Shown here: positions 36,271-47,248 of the stretch, in pieces
Numbering within the stretch: position 1 is the stretch's first letter
Layout: each line of letters begins with the position of its first letter
From: Favolaschia claudopus
Lineage: Eukaryota; Basidiomycota; Agaricomycetes; Agaricales; Mycenaceae
Reading direction: 5' to 3'
Assembly (NCBI GenBank): GCA_037176885.1
Contig: JAWWNJ010000064.1
Location: forward strand, 1,116,001 to 1,180,000
Length of the DNA stretch: 64,000 bases
The notes under the pieces: model-generated
Databases searched by the model: none
What the model saw: the letters and a program-made list of their open reading frames with translations, nothing else
Told to the model about the DNA's origin: nothing
Program-made: the position numbers and the translations under genes

Positions 36271-37590
36271 ATGCCGCTACAATACCCGGACTTTCCTGAC
36301 CTCAATGACTCCAATGGCCGCCCTCTCCCTTCATTGAACGACATACAACTCGACCCTGACGGACGCAGAGTCTGGCCGCTTTTGCTTTCTGCGGAACAAG
36401 CAATTCTCAGGAGTCAGCGTCGACCTACAGCAGAGAGCCAGAACACGCTCGTTGCCATTCGAGTCGTCGGTTGGATGCTCATTGACTTTCAAACCTACAA
36501 CATGAGCGCTGCGTACGCTGGTCTGCGGGATGCCGCAGTCAAATGTTTGAATGTGGACGTGCAACCGGGCCACCCATCAGAGGTCGCTAAACAATACCAG
36601 GGGGTCATTGAACTTGGGCTGCTAATCCGGAATTTCTTGACGCGGGGTTGTACGTGTGCATTGCTTACCGTCGCAGTGGGAGGAATTATATTTCAACTTA
36701 GTTCGTTCGGTGACCGATCCCACACTGGAGTCAACGTCGGACTCGGATGTCTCTCGGCCGTCATTTGAGCAGCGTAAGGCGGACTTCCTCACACGCACAC
36801 GCCTGAAAGATGAGAAAGGCAGTCAGGGGAGAACATACGCAGAGGACAAAGCCGACGTATGTTAGAGCTCCCTCTCTGATCACGATTTCTGACACAACGT
36901 TCAATATCCTTATACTCAGGCTCTTTTTCGCGATGGATATCGCTGTGTTGTCACAGGTCGTTATGATCAGTATTCATATCAAACCATTCGTGAAGTGAAG
37001 GCGGAAGTAAACTCAAAGTCGGCCTACATTGTCGACACTCAACTAGCTCATATATTCACTGGTACAGCGCAAAATGCAAGTTCCAATCACTGCGCTTTAT
37101 TGCTTCAACTCACTAAACGACCGGATTTTCAAAACTAGGGATACGCATCAGAAGCCCTTAGCTTGCTCAAGATGTTTGGTATGGACTCATTGGCCGAAAA
37201 GCTTCTGCGGTCCCGAGCAATGTTCAACATAATGACCCTCCACCCCTCTATCCACTGGGACTGGGATGGTCTCATGTTCTGGTTCGAGCCAGTCCCCGGA
37301 CAGGTGAGTGAATGCCCCAAACCTTTCAATCATTTAAATGATTCTGAGCCCCTGATCAACTACAGGAACACACTTACAAGCTTATACCAAGAGATCCTGA
37401 CAGTTGGCTGCGCTCTGAGCCCCCAAGGCCACAACAAGTCACATTCCGCGTCGATCCTAGAGCAGCCCAGTATTGCGAAGATAACCAGATGGATCCGAAA
37501 GAGATTGAACTACCGGACCCGACTTTGCTGGCCTTGCGGGCTGCATGTACCCGCGTTGCCAACATGTCTGGTGTGGTGTTTGTGCAGTAG
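36271..37590 (+). CDS. HNH-nuclease-domain protein
   Basis: The ATG at 36271 opens MPLQYPDFPDLNDSNGRPLPSL. Exon 1 ends near LLIRNFLTRG, exon 2 is WEELYFNLVRSVTDP...DFLTRTRLKDEKGSQGRTYAEDKAD, and exon 3 is ALFRDGYRCVVTGRYDQYSYQTI. The last piece, followed by QLAHIFT, is the fungal HNH_2-type core: RDGxRCxxTG with one Cys and AHIF with the catalytic-type His. The typical second cysteine and a full N are not evident. Later exons give SLLKMFGMDSLAEKLL, NIMTLHPSIHWDWDGLMFWFEP, and the last residues LLALRAACTRVANMSGVVFVQ. This family is expanded in mushroom genomes and its role is unknown. Exon borders 3-5 are approximate. Whether it cuts DNA cannot be told from sequence. Confidence 0.75.
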
Positions 37591-39496
37591 CTTTTATATC
37601 ATGTACTATACTATCCATTGTCGCTCCATCCTTAGTCTTTCTGTGTTTTGCCTGAGGGATGGTCAATGTTGCGCACTCGAAAGCTCAGCATAACATCGAT
37701 CTGCAGTGACGTACAACACATTCAATCAACGTGTCAGTTGAAGCTACTATGTTGCACTACAGTGGTAGGGGAGCCTAGCGAAAGCTGTTTCCTGGTTCGT
37801 CGAAGCTCAAGTTGGTCCGGGAATCGACTTTGAGGTGATAGAGCATAAATCCCAAGCATTTTTTCTTCAGCGAAGCCACCGAAAGTATCAATCCAATTGC
37901 ACTCCGACGATGCCGAGCAGAAGTATTTTACCGCAGAATGACGAGGGTCCGACGCGCCTGAACGTCCTCAACCGCTTTTCAGGGGATGTGATTTGACTTC
38001 GTGGGGTGCGGAGCAATGTGGACGCTGACAATGAGACGAGGAGGGAGATAGAGGAGGAGGAATATCGGCGTGCTTTTGGAGAGTTTTGGGGGCGGAGGAA
38101 GGTATGAATTTATTTGGTGCCGGGGGAAGGGACAGGGACACTTGCTTCGTAGAGGGTGTTGGTGCCGAAGGGTGAGGAGAGTAAGTATACGAATAGAGCA
38201 GAAAGCCTTCGAGATCGAATTTTGACAACAGAGTGCATTGTCTGACTTGTCTTTGACTGTAATTTTGAGTATGGATTTGGCCATCTTCAAATGAACTTTG
38301 AGCCCTGTTGGAGGTACCTGCAGCAGCTATGTGATTTGAGAGGCAGAGACGCAGCTCGGATGGGTCCAATATGCCGGTATAGTTGTGGTAGGTTGCGGTG
38401 TACTATAGAGTCGCCGCGCGGCATGGTAGACGAGTGCGTCTAAATCAATGCGCAGTCGCCGTCGGAGACTTGCCGAGAAAAGTTGCTTCCGTTCGTATGG
38501 ACAAAGATGGAAAAGCATCCCGAGTATGCTCTGTTATACTTGGCATGCCGCAAGATATGTTGAAATTCGCTTGGTAGATTCCCCGAGTATTGACAAACTT
38601 GAAAAACTTGGGGGGCGAATTTGACTGATAGCTTTTCCGGGTGTTGATGAACTTGAAGAGCTTGGAGGGCAAGATTGGTTTATTGACGAAGTAGAATCGA
38701 CACGAAGTCGAGTTGATAGAGGTCGAGTTGGGGCCGAGTTGAAAACATGCGGCAGAGATAAACGCGTGGAAAGCCGTTGGACTGTGAAACCGCCGGATCG
38801 ACGGAGAAATACTGTGAGAGCGGACCGTAGGTGTAGTCCGCGTGTGAATGGGTCGGTCCCGAGCGATCCGTGGCATCGTATAAGATTGTTCACGATGTAT
38901 AGAGTCCGTGTCTGGGTCGGAATGTTACAGCGTACCGTGCCTTTGGGCGACGGGCGTGGGTGGAAGGGTGGAGAGGATGCATGGCACGTTTGAGTGGATG
39001 CCGGCAGGTTAAGAGGAAGATAGGATTTAGAACAGAGTTACACGACGGTGACGGAGAATTGCAGGGATATGGTACAATTGGAGTCCGGGCTAGAAGGGGG
39101 CGTATGTAATTGGGCGAGGTGCGAGGAGGTACAGCGTGGAGGGCGGTGTGTGGACCAGAAAGAAATTGAAATGGGAAGAAAAGTGTTGGGTGTCAGAGAT
39201 TAACGGAGACTCGGGCAAGGAGCCGAATATCGGGTGGGGGTGTGGACTAGTGAAAAACAGAGTAGAAAGGCCGCGAACGACGATAGATAATCGCTGGAGG
39301 GTGTGTAGGGTGTTGAGTTCAACTTGAGGATCGAGCGCCAAGAGTGCGGTAAGTAACGACGCAAGTGGCGGTGAGGGGAAGAAACGGGTATCGATCAGAC
39401 AGACGCTATGATGTAATAATGTGCTCTTAATATTTCGCTTGGCTTCCAAGTGAACCTGCCTTTTTCTCTTCCACGTTCATCGTCGTTGTTTCTTCA
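37591..39496. other. Gene-poor intergenic region
   Basis: 1.9 kb without a supported gene. Minus-strand frames near 38.0-38.9 kb lack ATG starts or splice logic. It holds the short tandem repeat listed below. The last 60 bp are C/T-rich and look like the promoter of the next gene. Confidence 0.45.
38575..38682. repeat. Imperfect 54 bp tandem duplication
   Basis: The stretches beginning at 38575 and 38629 share the order CCCCGAGTATTGA/TCCGGGTGTTGA, AACTTGAAAAACTTGG/AACTTGAAGAGCTTGG and GGCGAA/GGCAAG. A third, shorter theme (GTCGAGTTG, three times near 38705-38740) follows. Confidence 0.6.
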
Positions 39497-42154
39497 ATGC
39501 TACACCCAGCGTCGACCACACCCTCGCCGCCGCGACGGCAGACGCCCTCCGACGTGTTCCGACCCCGCCTCCCGCTCGATCCGTTTGGGCCTGCAGAAAC
39601 ATCAGGCACACATGCCGTGACTGACGACATTGACCCCGACGCGCCCTGGCTCGCCCACGACCTCCCCGTCCTCGCAAACTCTTTCTCCAAATACCCCGCA
39701 GTCATCCTCGTCCTCGGCGCACCCACTCCCCACGTGCTGTCTCCCCTCCTCCGCTCACCCACCTTCGCCCATTCTCTCATTCTCCTCGTAACACATTCAC
39801 CACCTCCACTCTCCGCCCTCATCAATGCTATTGGCCGCCCAGCCTACTCAACTGGCGCACACCCCGCCCTCCGCATTCTCCGCCTTCGAGCACCGCTCGT
39901 ACCTGGTGCACCCACTTTCGCCCTCTCACTCGTCTCCATTCTAGACGCTGCAGCCGCCGTCGCACGCTCTTGGCGTGCATCTGCTGTGGTCGACGCACCA
40001 ATTCTCCAACTCGCTCAGAACCCGGCCGATGACGACCCCGCCTTCTCGGTTCCTCAGCCCCTAACGAGTGACTTACTTCCAACACCCGTACTAACGCCAA
40101 ACCAAAGCTCTAGTAGTAACGGCAGCGGTCTAGGGCCCGCTCGCCGTCGCTCGCGTCTCGGCCCTCCCGAACCACGTCCACCGTCTGTTTCCCTATCCGC
40201 CAAACGCGCTTCATCTTCTTCGCTTGCTTTATCCTCCAAATCCAACACAAGAAGCAGAAGAGGTAGTGTCTCCTCGGCTTTCAGTACAGGGAGTACAAAG
40301 AAATTGCGCGAAGTACATGATAACAGTCGCCCGTTCGACGCCCTCGTCTCTTTTCTGCCTGCTGCCCAACAAGAAAAGGCCGTTCTCAAACAGGTGGTCC
40401 TCGTCAGCACCCTTGCTGGAGGCTTCTTGTCCGGCCCGGCGTACTTCGGGTGCGTTTTTTTCTCTGTTTTATTCTGAATTGGGGTCCTATTTTTGAGCCT
40501 TACCTGGGTCTGCTCCGCACGCTCTTTGAATCGCGGACAATTTCCGTTTACGGCTACTTTTCCTCTTTTGAGGTTTTCATTTTTTCAATCACGACTGATT
40601 GTCCCAAACAGCTCGCGAAGCTCAACCTATTCCACCTACAACTTTAACAACTCCTCCAACGACGGATACGACCCTTATTCGCGTCCAGGATCAGGCGCAT
40701 CCACGCCCCACTCGTATTCCGAGCAGAGCGGAGCCCATTTCGACTGGAGCTCGGCCCCCGGTTCCCCTACCGCGCAGACGCACGGGTTTAGTAGCCGCCC
40801 CGGGACGCCGGGCAGCATCAACTCGAATTCGGCTGGCAAGCGGCGGTTTTCGATTTTTGGCGGTGGGAATGCCACCAGTAAAAGTCGGTCGCAGCCAGCG
40901 AGTTTACGGGGCGTCGATAACGGCGACGGAAATGATAACACGATAAGGAGGAGGCTGAGAGTTAGAGCGCATATCGTGCATGTGCTGCCGGCGAGTTATC
41001 GGAGCCCGCGGTTGGTGGGGGCGCTGTCGGCGTTTTTGGGGTCGATTGGTGCAGGCGGGGAGGGGGGGAAGGCGAAGGCGTATGTGATGGGGGAAAGGGC
41101 GTTTGGGGAGGTGGAAAGTTTGCTTGTGGGGGCGTTGGAGGGGGAGGCAGGCAAGGGGAAAGCGAACGGGAGGGGGGCGTTGGTTGCGGGGGTGGTGCGT
41201 GGTAAGGAGGATGAGCAGGATGGGTTTGGGTTTGGGTTTGATAAAGATAAGGAAGGGGAGGGGGATGAGGAAGTGAGGGAGGGGTGGCAGGGTGGGTTGC
41301 CGACGCCGCCGGAGAGTCGGAGTGGGAGTGGGGAGGGGGATGAGGGCGAGGGGGAGTTGGGGGCTCAAGCGCAAGTACAAGCGTCGTCGTCTTCATCATC
41401 ATCGCAGACACAGACGCCGCGGCCACCGTCAACGCAGTTACAGCATAGGCGGACGACGAGCTCGACTTCCTCGGGACATGGGCATGCGAAGACGAATGTG
41501 CCTGGGCAGGGTCATGCGAGGATGCCGTCGAAATCGATGTCGGCTTCTGGGAATGGGCATGGACCACTGCAAACACAAACCTCATCACCACCAGCGCAAC
41601 ATCAGACGCACGCGAGGATGCTTTCGACGTCGGCGCCAAGTCCTGGTGTTGTTGCCCCGCCGCAGCAGCAGCAGAGGGTCCCCGCGAAGTTGAGGAGGAA
41701 TAGTCAGAGTTATGGGGGCCATTTGCAGCAGCAGCAGGAGAAGGTGCAGAGACGGGCGAGTGTGACGCCTTCGAGTGGGTCGCAACGGAGGAGGGTGGAT
41801 AGTGCGCCTGTGGGTGGTGAAGTTGGCGATGCACATGCGCAGACGTATGTGAATGGGAATGCGAGTGAGAAGGAGAATGGGAATGGGAATGGGAATGGGA
41901 AAGAGAGGGAGAAGGAGAAGGATAAGGGGAAAACGTGGGGGAGGAGGAGTAAGATGTTTTTTGGGGGGAAGGGGGCGGGGCATGCGCCAGGGGAGGAGGA
42001 GAGTCAGGTTTATGCGGCGAAGAAGGGGAAGGAGGTTGGGAGGAGTAGTCCTGATCTGAGGGAGTTGCCGGGTGGGGGTGGGGTCGTGCCTATTGTGCCG
42101 TCGGAGGGTGTGGGGAGGGAGAAGAAGAAGAGGTGGTGGGCTTTTTGGGGGTGA
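39497..42154 (+). CDS. Large low-complexity, serine-rich protein, function unknown
   Basis: Exon 39497-40449 joins a long second exon at about 40611 through an intron with GTGCGT and CCCAAACAG ends. The N-terminal quarter has a compact fold without a known name: DAPWLAHDLPVLANSFSKYPAVILVLGAP, then FAHSLILLVTHSPPPLSALINAIGRP, HPALRILRLRAPLVPG. A Ser/Arg-rich linker (RRRSRLGPPEP, SNTRSRRGSVS) is followed by FDALVSFLPAAQQEKAVLKQVVLVSTLAGGFLSGPAYFG. The second exon is rich in Gly, Ser, Glu and Lys. It has one ordered patch (RRRLRVRAHIVHVLPASYRSPRLVGALSAFLG) and the basic end KKKRWWAFWG. The second exon is strongly purine-biased. Probably a cytoplasmic scaffold specific to basidiomycetes; I do not assign a function. 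Confidence 0.75.
41855..41905 (+). repeat. GGGAAT microsatellite inside coding sequence
   Basis: Four perfect GGGAAT units in a row plus variants, encoding Asn-Gly repeats in the low-complexity protein. Length change here would stay in frame because the unit is six bases. Confidence 0.8.
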
Positions 42155-42707
42155 TTGGAAGAAGGGGGTTTGTTGCCCTCGACGGGAAGTAGGTGGGTGA
42201 TTTTTTTTTTGTGGGTGACAAAATGCTGATGATGTTTTACAGGAGGAGAGGATCTCGGAAGACGAGTTGACGCGGCAGGCGCAAGACATTCTTTCACGCT
42301 CTCTGGTTAGACTGATTTATGACCAACGCGTCTGCGTCCCCCTTCTCCGACAGTACAACCCTTGCAGCACTTCCACCTACCTCGCCATCCGTCTGTTTAC
42401 GACTTGACACGATACAGCATCTCTTTTCGCATCTCGCATATAGTTACATATCACTACACACCACACACGCACGCATGGAAGAGCAAGCGTTCATGGACTC
42501 GAACTCGCAAATGCACAATGGACCTTCGTATCACTACTAGCACTCATTTCATTTCTCTTTTTCTTTGACCATCCACGGTTCGAATACATCGTCGTTATCA
42601 CTCATATCGCTTTCGCATATTTAATTATCTCATTCTACTCTACGGTACGAACCACTACGCAGCTGCGCACCAGTGCATTGTCTGCACGATAGGCTTGAAT
42701 CATCAAT
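42155..42707. other. 3' flank of the low-complexity gene
   Basis: Between the stop of the long gene and the repeat block. No supported gene or RNA. Confidence 0.4.
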
Positions 42708-43961
42708 GGCAAAATAGCGATGTTGTGGGACTCAGGGGCTTGAACAAAATAAATTCCCAAAAAGGAAAGAGGAAAGAGAGAAAAAGCGAGAGCTCTCGAC
42801 TCACCTCCTTCTCAGCTTCAAAATTAGAGAAATAACATCGTAGATGCTGATGGGCTCCAGTGCTCTTGCAGAAGCTTGGTAAAATGCCGGCGGGCGTCCA
42901 TGCTGGAGACGGCGCCTTGACACAAGAAAATGGTGGGAAATTGCCGTTTTTGAATAAATTTTTCGGAAAAGGCCGCTCGTCTCGTGCTGGGAACGATCGG
43001 AAGGCATAGCGGATGTCCCTAAACAGGTTTATTCCGCGGCCCGAGACAAGTGCATGTCCGCATCAGCCAAAGAACACGACACAGCCATGTGACGTAACGC
43101 GTCTTTCGCGTCGCGTCCGCGCCGAAATCTCGACAAATTCAGTCAATTTCTGAATATCACCCACAAACAGATCCCAGGCTTCGAAGGAAAAGCTGTCTAG
43201 AATTAATCTGAATTCTCTCTGAAGATCCGCCTCTCAAACTGTCCCAATTTCAAGATTTTCCCTGTTTCTGGCTAGTATTCATGGGTGGTAATGCTGGCGC
43301 GGGGAAGAATAGCCAGGTTTTGTCAGGCTTTACCTATCATTCTGTACCTCTATCTAACTAGTATGTGTATGCTACCAAACTGTGCTGGGTGGACTGAATT
43401 TTGCTGCCAGATTGCTTACTCTAGAAAATATATGCAGTGAAGTATTTTCCTTCAATTCTTATTGGTACTATGGGAATCTGGTTTGTATACTCTGGCTTTC
43501 TCTTTCTTTCACACACTCGGAAATTCTCGGTAGAAGTTGGAATCGGTAGTTCAATGGCAATCTTTCTCTGAAATTGTGCTGGTGTTGAGATCATCACACC
43601 ATTCTCATATAATAAGAGCTATCCTACTATCCACAGGTCCCTTCAAGATTGTAGGTCATGTAAAGAATGCCTTATGTAGATCGAAGCCGTGTCCTGAGCT
43701 ACGAGAGGAAAATTTCCGCATTTATCAGTAAATCTCTTGTAAAACAAATGTAAAAGCCTCAATCAAGGTTCAATTTTTAATTAGAGCTGCTCAGGTCTTC
43801 TTCTGTACTGTTTCAACCAGTTTCCCTTCTAATAAGCAAGAAGAATTGAGCAGCTATGAGGCAAAGAAAGGCCGTGGCGGAATAAATCTAAGCGTGGGAA
43901 AGACCTGATGATGATCAACCATTTTGGGATATTCGCTATTACGGCGCTATTGTCCCATAAC
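42708..43961. repeat. Tandem unit A, copy 1 (left part, interrupted by the TIR element)
   Basis: Starts GGCAAAATAGCGATG and is repeated 3267 bp later. The unit continues after the inserted TIR element at 45954-45974 (ACCAGTAACCAGCCTCATCCC minus its last base or so), so the full unit is about 1275 bp. Stretches compared by eye are identical to copy 2. No intact gene inside. A hairpin (GAGCTGCTCAGGTCTTCTT against AAGAAGAATTGAGCAGCT) lies near 43784-43857. I see no terminal inverted repeats on the unit itself. Confidence 0.9.
43955..43961. repeat. Target-site duplication CCATAAC, left
   Basis: Direct copy of 45947-45953. The second tandem unit has this site only once, with no insertion, at 47222-47228. 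Confidence 0.85.
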
Positions 43962-45946
43962 CCCAGTGAAAACGTCGGGCAGCCGGATCGAGCTGCCTCG
44001 AACAAATAGAACTATATCGAACCTCCTCGAATTTTTGTCAACATTTCTGATATCAGTTCGCGCCAAAACACTGCGCTCACCGCAGAATGACTTGCGCGCC
44101 GTCAAAACCGGGAACCCCCGCCGTCAAGTCCAAAAGAGCCCGTGAGAAAACACACAAATTGTTTTTGTGTTTTATCCCACGCATCTCTCTTTCTTTCTTA
44201 CCACCACCATCTCCCTTTGCTTTGTCCGAAATCCAAAGTCTTCTTGTCGTTGGCGCCCTCCTCCCCGTCGTCGTCGCCGCGTGCTGCCGCCATCTGGCTC
44301 ATTATCCCATCTTTCACTTCGCTCCGTTCTCTCCACGTCTACCTCAAGTAATCACATTAGTTTGAGTCTTCTCACCGGCCCTCTTCTTTTCTGTCGTCTG
44401 TCTCTCGCTGGGCTGGTCTCTATCTGATTTTGTCTACGATACAAGAGCTCTCCCAGCGTCCTTTCTCGAGCCGGAGCTATGGCTACGCATATTTCGACTG
44501 CATAACATCTCTTCGCGTGTACATCGTAACCGATATCGTCAACTCAATCCTCGCTATCTCTATCTCTTGAGGCTGCGCATATGATCTCGTACTGTGCTGC
44601 TTCGTGCGACGCTTCCCACCCCACCTAATTCTGGTCTAGGGAAACCATCTCCCTCCGGTTTGAATGTGGCGCCGTGAGCCTTTTGTCCCGCGTTCACGCA
44701 CATTCGCTAACTCACTTCGTTCGCCACCTGATTAGCCGCTGATTGCGGGGCGCTCGCCGTTAGTGAGTACGGCCTTCATCACCTTTTCTTGCGCTCATTT
44801 GCGGCGCGCAGTCGGTATTATACCTCGGAGCTGATTCAGTTTTACAGTCAACTCCTGCAGCATCTTGGGCTCACTTCGATCCACACTTCCTCTTTTCTCT
44901 CAGTCTCGTACAGCGCACCGCTAACTCAGTTCTCTTTCTATCTGCCTAGACCTAATTACATCGTCAACTCGATAGCCGTGCAGAATCTAGTACTCGTATG
45001 GGCCCTATCTCCTCTTTTTTTTTCCTTGTCGCTTCGCCTGCGGTGTTTCCCGCGCTCATCCCAGTACGTATTGAATCAACGGCTAGTACCCCTTTGTATT
45101 CATTCTCACTTTGCAGATATGATATATCGCCGCCTCACGCTGATTCAGACTTTCAAGGTAGGTTTGTTTAGTTCTGCGCTCCGTCTTCACTTATCTCACG
45201 GCTCTCTTATCAGTACCTTCTAGCCGGCGTTGTGGGGCCGGGGGGAATGTAGAGTTGGAGAGAGCTGCGACTACATTCTCTGTCAAGGTAAGGCTTCTCA
45301 ATGCGCAATTTAGCAATGCTTACACGCTTCGCCACAGGCTGTGGACCTGGTTCCGATGTATATGTTGCTTCATCCAAGCTTAGTAGAACATCGACTAAAT
45401 CTTGTCTGTACGCTGACTCTGGCTGCAGATAGGGCATCTCTGGAACCCGTGTCGACCCGGGTGAGCTTGCATCATCTAAGTAACATGTGCCTTCGTAAAC
45501 TAATTTCCTCCCAATATAGAAATATTCTTGGCCGCTTTTCTTTTGATTGAACGGTTTACTGCAGGTTCGTCTCTATTTCCCTCCGTTTTTCTTTATCTAA
45601 CGCATCTTTGGGATTGACCACAGTGGCGGGGAACGATAGCAATAATACCATTGGCGTGAGGAAGGGGCCGGAAGCCGTGATGAGTCCCATGGCGTTGAAA
45701 GTGGGCGGTGGGGCGGGGCTGAGGCAGCCGGGCAGCAGTGGCGGTCGGGCTAGCACAGTATAAATAGCATGTATTTCCATAGTGAATACATCTCGCTCCA
45801 CACAGTTCGAAGTAGCTCGATATGTAATGCTAAAACCTTCGAGCCAGATCGAGCTCTCGGCCAAATGTCGAACCAGTTGGGACCTTGAGAAAAAGTTCTA
45901 GGAAGTTCGAGGCAGCTCGATCCGGCTGCCCGACGTTTTCACTGGG
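43962..45946 (+). mobile_element. 1985 bp DNA-transposon-like element, copy 1
   Basis: Terminal inverted repeats of 42 bp (43962-44003 and 45905-45946) begin CCCAGTGAAAACGTCGGGCA and match perfectly. CCATAAC is present directly before (43955-43961) and after (45947-45953), a 7 bp target-site duplication. Copies of TTCGAnnnAGCTCGAT or close variants sit near both ends (43987-44002, 44016-44031, 45806-45821, 45838-45853, 45906-45921). The interior contains C/T-rich stretches and short frames, but no transposase motif. It is therefore probably non-autonomous. Confidence 0.85.
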
Positions 45947-45953
45947 CCATAAC
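45947..45953. repeat. Target-site duplication CCATAAC, right
   Basis: See the left copy at 43955-43961. It is followed by ACCAGTAACC exactly as in the uninterrupted unit. Confidence 0.85.
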
Positions 45954-45974
45954 ACCAGTAACCAGCCTCATCCC

Positions 45975-47248
45975 GGCAAAATAGCGATGTTGTGGGACTC
46001 AGGGGCTTGAACAAAATAAATTCCCAAAAAGGAAAGAGGAAAGAGAGAAAAAGCGAGAGCTCTCGACTCACCTCCTTCTCAGCTTCAAAATTAGAGAAAT
46101 AACATCGTAGATGCTGATGGGCTCCAGTGCTCTTGCAGAAGCTTGGTAAAATGCCGGCGGGCGTCCATGCTGGAGACGGCGCCTTGACACAAGAAAATGG
46201 TGGGAAATTGCCGTTTTTGAATAAATTTTTCGGAAAAGGCCGCTCGTCTCGTGCTGGGAACGATCGGAAGGCATAGCGGATGTCCCTAAACAGGTTTATT
46301 CCGCGGCCCGAGACAAGTGCATGTCCGCATCAGCCAAAGAACACGACACAGCCATGTGACGTAACGCGTCTTTCGCGTCGCGTCCGCGCCGAAATCTCGA
46401 CAAATTCAGTCAATTTCTGAATATCACCCACAAACAGATCCCAGGCTTCGAAGGAAAAGCTGTCTAGAATTAATCTGAATTCTCTCTGAAGATCCGCCTC
46501 TCAAACTGTCCCAATTTCAAGATTTTCCCTGTTTCTGGCTAGTATTCATGGGTGGTAATGCTGGCGCGGGGAAGAATAGCCAGGTTTTGTCAGGCTTTAC
46601 CTATCATTCTGTACCTCTATCTAACTAGTATGTGTATGCTACCAAACTGTGCTGGGTGGACTGAATTTTGCTGCCAGATTGCTTACTCTAGAAAATATAT
46701 GCAGTGAAGTATTTTCCTTCAATTCTTATTGGTACTATGGGAATCTGGTTTGTATACTCTGGCTTTCTCTTTCTTTCACACACTCGGAAATTCTCGGTAG
46801 AAGTTGGAATCGGTAGTTCAATGGCAATCTTTCTCTGAAATTGTGCTGGTGTTGAGATCATCACACCATTCTCATATAATAAGAGCTATCCTACTATCCA
46901 CAGGTCCCTTCAAGATTGTAGGTCATGTAAAGAATGCCTTATGTAGATCGAAGCCGTGTCCTGAGCTACGAGAGGAAAATTTCCGCATTTATCAGTAAAT
47001 CTCTTGTAAAACAAATGTAAAAGCCTCAATCAAGGTTCAATTTTTAATTAGAGCTGCTCAGGTCTTCTTCTGTACTGTTTCAACCAGTTTCCCTTCTAAT
47101 AAGCAAGAAGAATTGAGCAGCTATGAGGCAAAGAAAGGCCGTGGCGGAATAAATCTAAGCGTGGGAAAGACCTGATGATGATCAACCATTTTGGGATATT
47201 CGCTATTACGGCGCTATTGTCCCATAACACCAGTAACCAGCCTCATCC
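45975..47248. repeat. Tandem unit A, copy 2 (uninterrupted)
   Basis: Direct repeat of 42708-43961 plus 45954-45974, offset 3267 bp, with no difference noticed by eye. It carries the empty site for the first element (47222-47228). At its right end the second, inverted element begins directly at 47249. Confidence 0.9.

Noticed and set aside
40962..42289. Long minus-strand frames of 158, 290 and 234 residues rich in His, Pro and Ser
   Set aside because: They are reverse reads of the purine-rich coding exon at 40.6-42.15 kb.
42801..43007. Small conserved frames in the tandem units and elements (also at 46068-46274, 43537-43731, 46804-46998)
   Set aside because: They are identical only because the DNA is duplicated. 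There is no sign of protein-level selection.
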